A stretch of DNA of 64,000 nt from Trichoplusia ni (GCF_003590095.1 NC_039492.1:3720001-3784000); one strand, 5' to 3'; counted from the stretch's first letter, positions 1 to 13,879 are shown. Numbers and translations: made by a program. Notes: generated by a model from the letters alone, not told the origin.

Positions 1-2740
1 TCAGAGTAAATATCGAATGTTTCAATTGGTCGTTAAATCTTATGTTGTCTCTGTCATTTTAGGCTGGAGAACAGAGACAGAAATATTTCAGAACGTGTTT
101 TTAAAATGAAGCTGCGTAATAATGGAAAGAAAATATATACAGGCTTGTAAGGGGATTAAATCGGTAAAATAATTAACTTACTTTACCATATCATTAATCA
201 ATGATTACATTAGATAATAAAAAAAAAACATTTTACTAAATATGTAGAATACATTTGACTAAGTAACTGTTGACCTTTAAAAGCATATACAACTATATCT
301 AAAAGCAAGTGTCCCAACATTGTTGTAATTCACTCATAACAACTGTTAACCAACACAATTACATGAACGATTTTATTTCGAATTTTCGAGAGCAAATCGT
401 CGGGGTCTTTGTCGGATGCGCGGGCGCAACGATTATTTATAATTATTTAATTGCGAGCGTGCGGGTCGTGACACTGGCTCGCGAACACCATTTTCCTTCG
501 GGTTTTTACATAATTACAGTTATTCCTAGTGATTCTACGTTTTTGTATTAATTTTTCCTTTATTTGATATAAGTTAATTGTGTGGTAGTACGTATAGGGA
601 AATTGTATTAGAACAAGGAGTTTTATTCCAGTATTTGCCTATATTGGTATTTGTAAAGAATTTTAAACAGTACTATAGAAACCTAATCGAAATTTTAATA
701 AAAACTTTACCGAGTCCACTTTAAACGATAAAAAAACAAATTATCGTCATTTGAAATCTTAAAATTTGCTATTTAACACACAATACAACGGTGGCGGCCA
801 TTATGAAACACGTCATCTCTAGTCTATGCCCGAGATTATTCATAATTGTCTATTCCACTCGCAATATTCTGTTCTAATTCTAACTTAACCTACAAATAGC
901 CAACAAAACAATAACACAAACGGTTCGCCGTCGACACATAACTGCTGAATATAAAATTAACAAATCGCCATAATTTACATCGTAAATTATGCCTTAATAA
1001 TATGCGAGCTTATCTCCTACCAAGACATCTACTGTCCACAAACATATTATAAATCTAACCTTAAAAGTTACAACTTTTGAAATAAAGCAATAGAGTTCAA
1101 TTTTGATTGACTCATTCTTTCTAAAGTGTTAACGTATGTTGGTATCTGCAAACTTATTATTAAACTCCCCTCAAAACGTATTAATCCTTATAGGTAAGCC
1201 ATAGAGTTCAATTTAGACTGTACTATTCTTTCTAGAATGTAGTCGCAACTTGGTATTTGTCTGTAATAAAACAAAGGGAATGATACATGCAAGTTAATTA
1301 CAACCAGAAATGTAATTAGGTCTAATCAAATAACGTGATCTTTTTATACGTTTTTGCTTGAAGTATTTTTTGCTTCTACCATGTTTTTGCAAACCGTAAT
1401 AGTGTTTTTGTTCTATTGTAATTGAAATGTGTTACTTATACGCATAAAATTGTTTCTATCAATCAAGGTAACAATTACTTACGATACTTTTAAGACGCCG
1501 CAAAATGGTCGAATGCGTGACACTGAGAATTTGATTAGCGAAAATCAACCTTATAGGTTTTCGACTAAGTTGTTGCGAATGTCAGAGTAATAATACTTAT
1601 GTGAGTTTGTCTATATAAAAAAAGTCTGTAGGCTTTTAGGATATGATAAATTATGATAATGAAACACGTGCTAATGGATTTAGTTAAAAACTTAATTTAA
1701 GCAACATTTAAAATACTTTTTTTGACTATCTTGTTCTCATATAATAAATAAAATTAAAATAAGTTGTATTTTTTATTAGAACAATTTGCTAAACTGTTCC
1801 ATAAAAAGAGGTTATTTAAATCATTGCCTTATTCATAGCAAAAAGGTTACACAACCTTTTATGTAACATAATAATAACAATAACTCGTTACTTTAATAAC
1901 TTATTGCTCATTAATTATTCTGTAGCCATCTTTGTATAAAAATATTAAACATTAACATCAGTTAATTTTGAATTACGTGTTTGTTACGTGGGGTTTGCAA
2001 AAACGCGGGAAAAATGGGACTTTCTCGATGTAATTATAGATTGGAGAAGAGATAGTGCGCGTACGCACGTTTCAAAATGGCGGCCGTTTTAACCCTAAAC
2101 TGATGAGTTCACGTTGACAAGTTGAAATATTATTTTATTGTTTAAAAATAATAAAACTATTATATTTATTTTAAATTCTTCTTTTTATTGCGTGTGATAT
2201 TAAGGGCTTTTTTATAAACCTTTATGAACTAATTGACTTATGAAATTCCGACGAATGCTTTACTAAATTTTACCTTTAAGTCCATCCTTCAAACTGTCTT
2301 CTCTAAACGGAAAGAGATCTTTGCCCAGCACAGAAGCCTCGACTAATAATGATACAATTTATCATAGTAATGCAAAATGCTGGAAATATTTTAATTGCAT
2401 TCTAAATCCGGAGTGACTAAACGCCGACACCATTTTAACTAGAATGTTCAAAAAAAAAAAAATACAGTCGAATTGAGAACCTCCTCCTTTTTTTGAAGTC
2501 GGTTAAAAAGGTTGAATATGTAGCGTAAAAGGTTGCTTAAGAAATTGAATACCACAAGTTTGGAATACTTCAGAGTATTTCTAGAATTAGTTACGCTTGG
2601 TATTATCGTATTTGAATATAAAATTCAAAGAAACGTACGGTTTGTTGGTTCAAACGAAACATAGTTAAAGAAATATGTCTGTTAAGTTGGACCTAGACAC
2701 CTTGGCTCAACTTAAATAGTTCCTAGTATTTAGAGAAGGC
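1..2740. other. Gene-free, AT-rich
   Basis: No gene or clear repeat is seen. An 80-codon frame at 309-551 lacks any domain and covers a moderately GC-rich stretch with TAATTATTTAATTGCG, more like a non-coding block. CAAAATGGCGGCCG (about 2073-2086) follows the palindromic GTGCGCGTACGCAC. Confidence 0.4.
2459..2512 (+). repeat. Short retroelement-tail repeat (AATTGAGAACCTCCTCC family)
   Basis: After an A-run: TCGAATTGAGAACCTCCTCC, a T-run, then GAAGTCGGTTAAAAA. Similar copies are at 15507-15551 and 45880-45925. It is probably the 3' tail of a retroelement. Confidence 0.45.
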
Positions 2741-2840
2741 TTACCAGCTAGAGCAGTTGTAAGAGCGAGATAGCGATACGCGTTGTAGAGCACCGTCTCT
2801 TTCCCACAATGCTATAGTCTTACATTGAAAGGTGATGGTA
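2741..2840. repeat. Foldback hairpin element, copy A
   Basis: Outer arms TTACCAGC at the left and TGATGGTA at the right. The inner hairpin core at 2757-2809 starts TTGTAAGAGCGAGATAGC and ends CACCGTCTCTTTCCCACAA. It belongs to the dispersed family described in the findings. Confidence 0.65.
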
Positions 2841-3136
2841 CATACATTGGTTCTAATTAAGTAATTCTTAGTACTTTATGAGAAATATCTATAATACTGT
2901 TAGTTTTAAGTAATGTTTGTTTTTAATGTATTATTTATAATATGTGTCGTTTAACGGTTGTAATACAAATAAAAAGTTTCTCATGGACTTGAACTACGTT
3001 TTGAATTGTTTTTTTGTGTAAAATAATGGTTGTTGCGTATTAATATTGTATTAGACAAGTGAAATAATAAAATGGTATATGTTACAGGAACTAAAAGTTT
3101 AAAAAAAAATATTCTGTGTCTGTGTGTCAGTCTGTG

Positions 3137-3200
3137 CGTGTCGCGAGTTCGAACCCCGCATAGGACAAGTTTTTTTCTGATTAATAAATTCTTGTTCTAT
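3137..3200 (+). mobile_element. tRNA-derived SINE fragment (box B region)
   Basis: GTCGCGAGTTCGAACCCCGC and ATAGGACAAG are shared with 52835-52990. The 65-codon frame over this region is repeat, not a gene. Confidence 0.4.
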
Positions 3201-5033
3201 GTACTATTTGTTCCAATGATCAGAATGGTTGTAAACATAAGCAGCATACCTAAGAATTTAAATTCATAGAGCGGTTATTGTAAAAAAGATGTTTTTTTAT
3301 CACAAATCAACGATGCGAAAACTATTTATAGCGAATAGAATTTCACAATACACATTTTATAACATCGGTGTAAGAATAAAAATAATATAATATATAAAAA
3401 AAATAACAGATGAATAAAGTTGTAAAGACTTAAATGCTAAGTATCGTTATCTTCATAATCCCGTTGTAGGCGTTTCCGAACTATAACACCTTTTGGTACT
3501 TATTATTTTATCTTATTAACACTATCATTGTGATACTGGCACTAGCTGGCGCCATTACTGTTTGAGATAACAAGCCCTATCATGTAGGTTTTTATTTACT
3601 CTTTTATTAAGTATTTTTCACACTTTTAATACCACGCACCGTTATTTTAGGGTTAATTTACTTCAAAATGGCGTTTAACCTTCACAGTGCCGAGTATTCG
3701 AAATATTGATTTGCAATAATAATTATTGATTTTAAAATACAAATGTCAGTCGAATAAATTATGTCAAAACAGAACATGAATGTTAATATAATTGTTATTT
3801 GCACAATGTAATGTTTTAGTATGGCAAGTATACAGTAATTATTTGTACATAGCTTATAGAGTGAATACGTTATCAATCGATGTTGCCTTATGCAACTACA
3901 CAACATTAATCTATTTTCAAATCTAAATAGACTTTAATCACGATATTTTGGCGATAAGATCTTATCGTACTATACTTATAAAGTACAAATGAGCTACCGA
4001 TTCAACACACACGCTTTCATGTGCCGACATACGAAAAACTAAATATAATGTCCTGTTATTAATTAAATGATAAAGGGATCTTAATTAATTTTATTAAAAT
4101 TACAAAACAAAAGATAGGCGAACATGAAAGAATCACCTTGTTTCGCCAAAGGTTGTTAAAATGGAATTGAATACGTTCGTACACATTCAAAAGCCAATTA
4201 TTTTAACAAGTGAATGTGTTCCGGCAATTATATCGATTAAAACATAATAAAATGACCACCAAATGTATTTATGGAAGGTAATACAGAACTTATTACTTAC
4301 GAAAGAAGTAATGAAATAAAATTATTAATAAAGATATGGTTTTAGAACAATAGCGGCAACAAAAAAGGTAAGCATTAGGCGTGGACTAGACAAACATATC
4401 AATTGTAAAAGTCAATTGTAAAAAAATGCCTGCACTCACTACGTACGAAGGAAATTAAATTCCTGAGTGCGTGCGCTGTCGCACTAAATTAAAAAATAAT
4501 TCAATGAGTTCTAATTGTGGTGCGGCGCGCGCAGGGTCGATTTTATCTTCAACGTTCGTAAAAACATTGATCGATAGTATAGATGTTACACACACTCGTG
4601 TTTTAAGTAATCATAGCCATCTTACGTCATGAATTTATAAAAATAAAATTATATTCACGAAAGAAACGCGAAAATGTTTTAGAATTGCATGAGGTCTGTG
4701 GGGTGTATGGTAATTTTGACCTATACCTGCATATATTATGTAAATGAATATTGTTTTAACACCTCATTTACAAATTTTAATTGTGCTATTGATATTGTTA
4801 AAAATGTAGTTGAGAATTCTCTTTATTATTTCAGATAATATACTATGATAATACCATCACCTCCTTAGCTGACCACTTACGACGGACTAAGAAATTATTT
4901 TCAGTACTTTACAAGAAAATTACAATTTAAGTATTGTAAGAGAATACAGACATTAGCTAGGGATCGAAATAACAGCCTTCTTCAGCCAATGGAACTATAT
5001 TTTATTTTCATCATCATTAGTAAAGTAAGTTAT

Positions 5034-5260
5034 GACGACCTCCGTGGTCGAGTGGCGTACGCACCGGTTTCAAGGTGTCGCTAGCTCTGAGGTCCCGGGT
5101 TCGATCCCCGGTCGAGTCAATGTAAAAATTCGCATTTCTACATTGTCTCGGGTCTGGGTGTTTGTGGTACCTTCGTTGTATCTGAATTCCATAACACAAG
5201 TGCTTTAGCAACTTACTTTGGGTTCAGAACAATGTATTTGATGTTGTGCGCATTTATTTA
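5034..5260 (+). mobile_element. tRNA-derived SINE, family A (near full length)
   Basis: Pol III box A-like TGGTCGAGTGG (5045-5055) and box B GGTTCGATCCC (5098-5108) in a tRNA-like head, then a unique body (TACATTGTCTCGGGTCTGGG, GGTACCTTCGTTGTATCTGA) and an A/T-rich tail. The second copy at 23736 shares the body almost without change, so the family is fairly young. Confidence 0.8.
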
Positions 5261-5565
5261 TATTAACAAATTCTTAATTATCACGCCAATTTTGAAATGA
5301 TTCAAGGAGCTATGAGAGCCATTTCACTTAAACCTACTTAACGGACACAATTAAATAACGAAATCTTTTGCTCTTCGTTTATTGTTGCCGCGGCAGTTTC
5401 AATAATAAAATTAATTAATTTCACAGTTATTCGATCGCACGTAGAGTGCGTGCTAATCGACAATTAAGTTCAATATTATTTCTATTTGTTTCATACGCCG
5501 ACAGCCAAAGGTACGGATATATTTGCAATATCAAACGGGCGTTAATGTCTCTCACGGCTATTCAT

Positions 5566-5688
5566 TACCTGTACCATGAGTTGTAGACATGTTGTATGTT
5601 GAAGCGAGACAGGTATACATAATATAGAGCGCTCTCTCACTCCCACAACGACTAGATTTCCGCTTGAATCGCTCATGGTAAGTGCAGT
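5566..5688. repeat. Foldback hairpin element, copy B
   Basis: The outer inverted arms are clear: ACCTGTACCATGAG at the left and CTCATGGTAAGTGCAG at the right. The core runs from GTTGAAGCGAGACAGG to GCTCTCTCACTCCCACAAC (about 5598-5649). This is one of the best copies for seeing both outer and inner pairing. Confidence 0.7.
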
Positions 5689-5884
5689 TTCTCTTAAAGA
5701 AATATTAGTGTTTGTATTAATATAAGTACTAGGCTCAGAAAACGCGTTAAAGTACTTGTTCAACGATAAAGCTAATTGTTATTACCAGATAAATAACTTC
5801 ATATACTTCACAATTATAAAGTGACAAGAAAAGGAGTTGGTATTCTAAAAAGTATGGTTATTGTTTCATTTTATTGACGCTATA

Positions 5885-5965
5885 TACTGGTCTTAAAGTA
5901 ATATTATTGCGGTGTGGGAGAGAGATGCTTTTCTACGGCATATATTGCGCTGTCCTGCTTGGATC
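5885..5965. repeat. Foldback hairpin element, copy C (right outer arm not seen)
   Basis: The left part matches the family: a TTAAAGTAATATTATTGC lead-in, then GTGTGGGAGAGAGATGC and TTCTACG. The right half of the core reads GCGCTGTCCTGCTT and is diverged. It lies only about 200 bases from copy B. Confidence 0.5.
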
Positions 5966-6340
5966 CGTTCTCGTGGATTTTCGTTCACAGAGAGAGGCAG
6001 ATAGACAGACAGACACAATTACTTCTTCATTGACTTAAATAAACAATAATTAAACAAAATTTCTAAGCCGTACTTCATCCTTAATTTTGTCGTTAAACAA
6101 TATCTTATGAACAGTTTAGCTAAACAGTTGAAACTTTCAATTCCGAAATTTTTTAGCCGCTACAACAAAATATCAAAATCGCATCGATTTGCAAATTTGT
6201 CTAATTTAACTTTTGAGCGGAACCCTCGCGACGCGAGTTCGTCACGCACTTGACCGGTTTTCTATTTTCTTTCATTTATAAAGATGATTGATCCCCATCC
6301 TATTGGTAATAAAAACATAAACATATTTACCTATAAGTAT

Positions 6341-6358
6341 GGTATAGGTACCTATACC
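6341..6358. other. Perfect 18-bp palindrome
   Basis: GGTATAGGTACCTATACC is identical to its complement. Possible dimer-binding site, or chance. Confidence 0.4.
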
Positions 6359-6639
6359 CAGCACTTGTGTGCGTTAAGAGATATTTAAATGAATTGTGTT
6401 GTAATGGGCTATTTCCTGTCTTTAACTCGTGTTCTGTTTATTACTTATACTTAAATGGTTTGAGATAAGATAGCAAATATTAACAAGAATATTGGTACAG
6501 TTAGCTCTAGCAAAAAAGACCACCTCTATTTTTTTGGGTGTTATTTGATGCATTTTAGACGACGTCTTTTGACGATTACGTGAGGTTGCTATAACATGAA
6601 AAATAAGTTTATTAGTAATATAACAATATCTCCAACCAT

Positions 6640-7262
6640 CAATACGTTTCGACGGACCGTGTGTAAGTACACGTCGCTGCAATTTAACCCTAGAATGCGC
6701 GCGGAAATGTCAGTCGGCATAACAGCAGCTGCGGGCGCTCCCGGCCTCACTTTCAACTCAGTACTTTCGCGTAACCATAAATTACGGCGACGTCCGGACA
6801 TCGCCTCCCCGTGCGGGCACTAATTGCAAACAAATATCGGCCTTCGCGCCTCCGAGCCCGACACCCGTAATTATGGGATCGTTTGCCCGCTATGTAAGTG
6901 CACCTTTGTGTAAGGACATTAGATGCGCGTACGCTCTGCCTTCACATTGATACTCGATATAGCCTTCCAGCGCTGACCGTCCGCTAAGCGACCGGTTTAA
7001 TCTACATAGTTCAAGTAATAAATTGAAATTACCGAGAAATGAGTTAATCATGCAATTTTGAATCAATTTCACCGAATGTATGACGGGTTGTGTAAATAGT
7101 GTGTTAGTCTATGTTAGTCACGGTGCTGGGGCGACGGTGACGACCGTTTTATCGGCCGATATGCGTCAAGTTTATGACGCGCATAAATCTTGCGGGAGAG
7201 GCCGATAGGCCCGATAACGGCGGCGGGGAATTGGCGACGCGGGCCTCTCTAGGTGGCCTCGC
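6640..7262. promoter_or_regulatory. GC-rich island, candidate intronic enhancer
   Basis: Two GC-rich cores (about 6640-6870 and 7120-7262) contain CAGCTG-type E-box, ATTA/TAATTG homeodomain cores and CG-rich runs such as GGCCGATAGGCCCGATAACG. Overlapping short frames on both strands show no domain and are explained by GC content. Confidence 0.35.
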
Positions 7263-7640
7263 ATTTACGGGTTGGATAGTACCTTGCTAAACTTGATTTA
7301 TTATATTAGATTAATATTTATTAATTTAATTGATTGATACAAAGTGAGCGGGACGGATAAAATTCAAAGTATTCTGACATTTGAGGCTTAAAGGATTTCC
7401 AGTTTAACCACTTATTATGGAAATGCAATAATAAAATAATTGTTTAAATAACTTCTCGAGTTCTTACTCGACAGTCTCGCAGTCACTTTGAGTGCGAAGT
7501 GCTTAGCATAATCATATGCTTTCTATTCAATATCATGTTGATTCTTTTCTTTTATTATTTGCATCGACATCGTTGCGTCGTTTTACGCAAAGGGGACGAA
7601 AAAACTGTTCAGTAAGGCATAAGTGTTTATACCTGTACAG

Positions 7641-7735
7641 GCACAAAGGAAGGGCGAAACTCCCAGGTGGTTTTAGTTAGTAAGAGTCCCTTCCCCAAGG
7701 CAGAGAAATTTCATGGCAATGTATCCGGTAAAAAG
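7641..7735 (+). repeat. Dispersed repeat, TTTTAGTYAGTAAGAGTC family
   Basis: GCACAAAGGAAGGGCGAAAC, then GGTTTTAGTTAGTAAGAGTC. Related copies are at 41478-41560 (plus) and 44060-44165 (minus). It is a common lepidopteran unclassified repeat. Confidence 0.45.
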
Positions 7736-8014
7736 AAAAGAGAGTGGTTAGTAAAACATTCTCTATAGGTATAACCTATTTAACGCATTAAAAAAACTAA
7801 CTGTAATAATAAGCTTAGCTATTTAAAACGTGTTATTTGTAGTTAAGTACTAAAAATGAAACTATGTGATACTTCGCTGACAAACTCATTGACCGATTTA
7901 AATATTCGAAAATAAGACCCAAGTAGTCCAATAATAATTACGAAGTGATAGTTTCCCACCATTAATTGCGGGCTTATTTAAAAGTAATATTATTTCAGAT
8001 GTAGGGGCGTACCA

Positions 8015-8266
8015 GGGCCCCGATTCTGCTATTTTACAATGGCCGATGAATGAATTGCAATTGGATTAAATTTAAAATTATTCCTATTCTCTTTAGCATT
8101 TTACCAATACAATAATTGGAACTTAATTGTTTTGACCTTGAGTGTACCATCTTGTACTGAACTTACAATTATTATGTATAAAAATGCTTAAGAGAATACG
8201 AAAATAGTAATTTTAAGCCAAATTTCATTCATTCATCGGCCGTTGTAAAAAGCAGAATTGGGGCCC
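8015..8266. mobile_element. MITE-like element with about 40-bp terminal inverted repeats
   Basis: The left end GGGCCCCGATTCTGCTATTT and the right end (complement) GGGCCCCAATTCTGCTTTTT continue to pair through ACAAYGGCCGATGAATGAA. The 252-bp unit has an AT-rich, non-coding interior. No target-site duplication is evident (flanks GTACCA and AGCGCG), so the superfamily is not assigned. Confidence 0.65.
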
Positions 8267-8274
8267 AGCGCGCT

Positions 8275-8308
8275 GCACAGTATAAAGCACCGACTCTTTT
8301 TTCCACAT
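8275..8308. repeat. Foldback hairpin element, fragment D
   Basis: Only a right-half resemblance is seen (AAAGCACCGACTCTTTT then TTCCACA). It abuts the right end of the inverted-repeat element at 8015-8266 and is too short to be sure. Confidence 0.25.
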
Positions 8309-9424
8309 TCGCAATAACAAAACTTAACGGTCGCCTTTGCCTATTTATACGAAAAAAAAATATCACCATTTTACATTAACTGAAATTAATACCAATTAAT
8401 CTTTATCAAAATTCCCCGTCAACACTGTCACTGCGATCGGGTACAATCGACCGATATCTGTCTCTCGCGAAGCGGAACGATTGGCAATCCGTGTTTCATA
8501 TTAATAATCCTAACTTGAATAAATTATGTTCGTAACTTGTGTATGTCTGTTTGCGTGCTTGTCTGTGCGTTTGTACTGGAAATAGATTCATAACTTTCAC
8601 TTGAAAGGATAGCAAATAAAGTAGCCTTTTTAGGTCAGCGGTCACCGTTTATATACGCATACGTATTTAATTATTTTGCAATATAATAATTATTCGAAAA
8701 GGCTTTGTTGCGTGCCGGACATTAGGCCTTTGATTTTCAACCATCGGTCAAACCACAGGGCTTCAAAGAAATTAGGTGACGCCAAAAAATTAATTAAAAA
8801 TGGTTTATCCACTAAAATTTTGTGAAACTAAACATAAAACTGAAGATTAGTAAACCTTAATGTTTTTCATTGAAAATAGCAGTTACTTTCAATGTTATTT
8901 CATAAATATCATCAGTCGCCATTTTTTGATGTAAAGAAATATTAATGTTATTAAAACTACGCACGACGAACTTAATTGAAAGTTAAAAGTGAATGTACAG
9001 AAGTATAAGAAATAACGCTTTTTTCACAAATACTTACTATAATTATTATTGGAGATATTTTTTTTGATCAAAACAATTATTTAATTATAAAGATATACCT
9101 TCCATCAGCCATTTTTATTTGAAATAACTTACAAAACTATTCATAATAATGTTTATAGTCATGTGCTTAATGGACATAACTGTAATTATTTTATTATTAA
9201 GAACCATTAAGTACTCATTAAAATAACAGAATCCGGCTGGTCTACTGACTGACCGTGCCATCGGTCCTGGGAATAGGAAAAGTTATTTTCCGCAAATTTA
9301 ATTTAATTTGCTTTTAAATATTGTTATTTTAGACGTTCCGCATAGGGTATAACTGCCTGTCTGTCTATCGGTCCATATGTCGCCAGTCTCTCATGCTAAG
9401 GGATTGCTAAACAGTTGAAAATTA

Positions 9425-9600
9425 ACAAATCAAATCAAATCATAAAGTTTTTATTTCAAATAGGCCATTTCTCAGGCACTTTTAAAACGTTACATTACTG
9501 ACTCTAGTTGCACGTTTCCAAAGTGTCATTCTTATGGAGAAGAACCGGCAAGAGCTCCATAAGTTACTCTTTTCAAAATAAAATATTACAGTAGCATTTT
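9425..9600 (-). mobile_element. LINE 3'-UTR-like fragment with (CAAAT)n tail
   Basis: It begins with tandem CAAAT units (9427-9441), followed by TTATTTCAAATAGGCCATTT, CTCAGGCACTTTTAAAACGT and GAGAAGAACCGGCAAGAGCT. The pentanucleotide run is the tail of a minus-strand retroelement. I recognise the AGAACCGGCAAGA block as common in Lepidoptera but cannot name the clade. Confidence 0.5.
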
Positions 9601-12600
9601 ACATTATAATGAATGTTTGCATCTAACGATTCAGGTTAAGCAACGACGATTGTAAAGAACATCAATTTGTTGGTGGGTTACAAATAAATTTAGGGTCCGT
9701 ACTAACCGATTTGTCTCTTGTCTATTATATGGAACGTTAGCCTATTATATGTTACTTTCATGGCAGATAGGACATCTAGAAGAACTGCTCAATCCAGTAT
9801 GTTACGTGAAATCCGTAGTATAAACGAAAATTCAGACCCGATACTTTTAAGAGGATTGTCGGGACTTGAATTAAAGTGTTAAGATGTAAAAAAAGACTTT
9901 ATGCACAATAATAATTATAATTGATAACGCTTACTTAAAAGGATTATGCTTCAATCTTTCACATTTCATTATTAATAAGCTTTTAGAATTCACTATTGTC
10001 TGTAATGTCTGTAGTTTTAATTTATTGGTTGCAGATAAATATTTTTTGAAACATTTGAATATTTCATAAGTTTACTTTTCAATGTAGTGAAATGATGAAA
10101 ACTTTGCAAAAACCCCCACGAAAAATATTAGTGACTTGAATGTTTCTAAAATCAAAGTAGACAAAATCTTGTAAGTATTTATGTTAAGGACGCCAAAATA
10201 AAGATGAATTAGTTTTTTTGTAAACGTTATTAGAAGTGATTCGCGAGGATGATGAAGAGGTGTTTTTTTAAACCAGACTATATTTTAATTCCCCTCCACC
10301 CCAGACGATCTTACGCATTCTCAAATCGGTCGAATTTGGGAAACCCAGCCGGACGAAAACAAGAACAACCAAGTACGTCTACTATTATCAATCCCACAGC
10401 TGGACAACGCAACCTCCTTCAAATATAACCTTAATAAAAATGTTTACACAAACCATTACTTATATTTCTATCGGTACAACAAGTTCATATCTATTTAATT
10501 AATCATAGATTCACAGACGTTGATTAAACACGTTTAATTATGCATGTTAATTAAATGATTACTATATATATCGACCAGGATTTCTAGTGTCATAATGGTA
10601 CTTGAGATGTTGAAGTTATAAACTTGTCTTAATTGTGAGTTGATATTTAGATTGACAGGTTTATGCAAAAATGTCTGAATTATAAAGACATATTCAGGTC
10701 ATTTTGGCGATTATTTTTGTCCTCTATGAGTAGAAATTAAGTTATTTCCAATTTAAAGCTTTCCTCTGTTTTTAAGAGTATGGGTATTGTATCTTACAAA
10801 ATTGACATCATATACAGATTATACGTGTTTTTGGACAGTCTGTAGCACCAATTTCTTCTTTTAGCGCAAGAGAACTTGGGAAGCAGAAAAGAGTTATCGA
10901 TCATAACTCTGTCTATTATATGTAGGTATAAGAGTAATACTCTTGCACCAAGATCCTGTCTATTACATAATATGACTAATATAACTCTTGTACATCTTAT
11001 TCGTTATGTTGTTTTTGTCTGCACATACATTATTCAATAATTGATAAACAGTACAGTTTATTTATTAAATACCGGTTGGCTCACTCGACTCTTCACTCGA
11101 TTTTTTCGATGTAACATTTAATTAGTTTTTTTTTTGCAAAACTTTTAATTATTACATAAAAAATATATACGTATTTTAAAGGAAGCAAGAGCTAGCTAGC
11201 TAGAGCAGTGTAATTAATACTTGAATTCAAGGGGTCTATTATTGTCTTAGCCGTTGGATACAAAAGGTATAAGTACGTGAAATATGAGACACTAATTATG
11301 GTTATTTTAATGAAAAGGTCAAAGTTGCAATAAGGCTAGTTGTTCGCCACAATATACATTTAAATGTAACAATTATCTCAATTTCTAATTAAGAGGACAC
11401 GCTTAAATGGCTCTAATTAACCACTATCAATGCTAATTAAATTAACATAATCAACAATACAATTAGGTATCTAATTATTGATGGTAAAAACTAGGATTTT
11501 CTTGAAGTTAAATAAGCCTTTGGAGTGGGGATGCATAACGTCGCGAGGAAATTGGATTTCAAAATATCATCAGACATCACTTACCCTTAGCGCAAGCTTG
11601 GCAAATGCTTTTTTTCCCTCTTTATCGCGAGAGTCCTTATTACATCTTTAAAGTATTGAAAAAGGTACAACTGTATTCAAAAAGACCAAGGCAACATAGC
11701 CCGAAGACCTAGACGCGTGCAACCGAGTGGTGACAAAGGTCGAATCAATCGAAAAGCAGAACGGGCACAGGCGCCTAGACGGTTCGTTTTAGCTAATGGA
11801 ACAAAAAAAAATGCAGCTTACAACTCCGTAATTGATGTAATTTCCATTAATAACAGTATGTCTATTACACCATAGTTCTTTACACCCTAAAATCACTTCA
11901 AACTTCCCACAAGTCACTTCAAATGACATTAACCTCACGCCAACACGCGCAAAAAGATGACAAGCCAAAACAAATGCAATACGAAAACACGCAACATTGT
12001 CCAGTTACAAAAATAATCGGGATTCGAAAAACAAATTGACAGCCCTTAACTAAACTGGATTGATTCCACGACACACCACCTTTACACTCCCATCAATTCA
12101 TTTTAAACCTTAGGACTATAAAGTTAAGAGTTACGGGATAGTTTGCCAGTGGTATAATACCGTGGTTACCATCGCGATAGGATTTGTCAGTCAATAAATT
12201 GAAGCTAAAAGTCTGGAGATGTGTTTTGACTGGACGCAATTAATGCACTTTGTGCTGTAAGAGGATTAGTTTGAATACAAAAAATATATAATACACAGAT
12301 GATGTGGCTCGGAAAGGACTTTGAAGGAATTAAAATGATACCTGTCGCATAGGCATTATCGCATTTGAGTGTGCACAATGTATGATTTAAAAGGATGTAA
12401 TTATTCTGTAAATTTTCCAACGATAAAATTTTCTTTTTAAGAATTGCCTACAGAGAGAAACATTTATTTTTTAAGCAGTTAAGTATTTTGACTTTATTTT
12501 ATTTTTTGTACATTAAAATATTATAACAACAATATACAACGGTTTACTCACGCATATTTATCTTCTTTTCCCGATTAGTTTCGAATCAACCGGTGTTCTA

Positions 12601-13879
12601 ACTCATGAGTTGACGTCGTAAACCGAAAAAAAGTCGTCCTATTATAAATTCCCCATTTGTATGTCATTCGCGCAATCCATTCAATTATTTTTATGTCATT
12701 CTACAATTATTGCAAACATGTTTAAAAGCATAGGTTTAAATGGTTTTTAATTAGGAGCCGCGTCCAGTTCGCCTTAATATGGACATGGTAAACGCTGTGA
12801 GAAACTTATAGCTTATAACTACATTTACAAAAGATATACAAGATACGGCGAAGTGGATTTAATTTACATATTATATGTATTTAATGTTTATGTTAGATGA
12901 GTAAAATTCGTTTAGCTGGTCTAAATGGTTAGCCACTGGTTATTTAGTCATAAACTTCTGATGACAGTGGTAGGTATGTGTTGACAATTAGCCTGTTTTA
13001 TTATGTAATCATAACTTGCTTCTAAAAAGGAATATACTTATTTATTCAATAATTTATTTCAGCAGATTTTTACTTCCATTTCAATTTGGTAGAGTATTTA
13101 TAATTGTTCTTCAAAGAGAAATTTTATCAAGACACATTAATTCATAAAAGTCTTTTTATCACGATAAAATAATATAAAGAAGCTGAAGATTGTTAAAAGG
13201 CTGGATTGAAGGGAATTCCTCTAATTTTTGACAGATTAATCAATTTCATTTGTCGTCTAAGTATTAAGGCAGAAATGCCAAATCATTTTTTCATACATCG
13301 GGTTTAGTATAGTTAAAACTAACGGCTATACGAAGTCAACCTATCAAAGATCATTAATTTAAGTTATTAACTTTAAAAGTATTAAAGTGCACTACAAATT
13401 GAAATAGTGGGAAACAAATAAAAACTGACGTATCGAAAGCTATTCCCACGGGAGTTGCAGAATTCGAGTGAAATGTTAACGTACTTAGTAATGGGCTAAC
13501 AACATGTTATTAAATCGTTGCGAGTTCTCAGTTCAACCTAGAATTACTCTTATTTTGTATTTGTTTAGGTTTTGTCTTGTTATCTTTGGACTTTATTTAT
13601 TTCATGACAAAAATGAGATAGAATTACCAAGGCAATGCATAAATTATCTCAAAAAAAAAATCGAGTGTTTAAAATTAAATAAAACTAAAATTCATTGATT
13701 AGAGTCAACACTGATCCACTGACCATCACATATTTTGAAGTTAAACATATTTAGTACGTTACGGCAATATGGTGTCACATTTCTGTTTTTATTTATTTAA
13801 ATGCGCCTATTTTAGCTGCATTTAGGTTAATAAAAACAAACACACATAAGATCTTAAAAAAGTAAATTTTATAAAAATA
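9601..13879. other. Gene-free, AT-rich
   Basis: I see no gene, and repeats are weak: local duplications around 10915-10990 (TCTATTATATGTAGG with TAACTCTTG) and an AGCTAGCTAGCTAGAGC run near 11190. A 71-codon minus frame at 12205-12420 and a 64-codon frame at 13504 show no domain. Confidence 0.4.
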
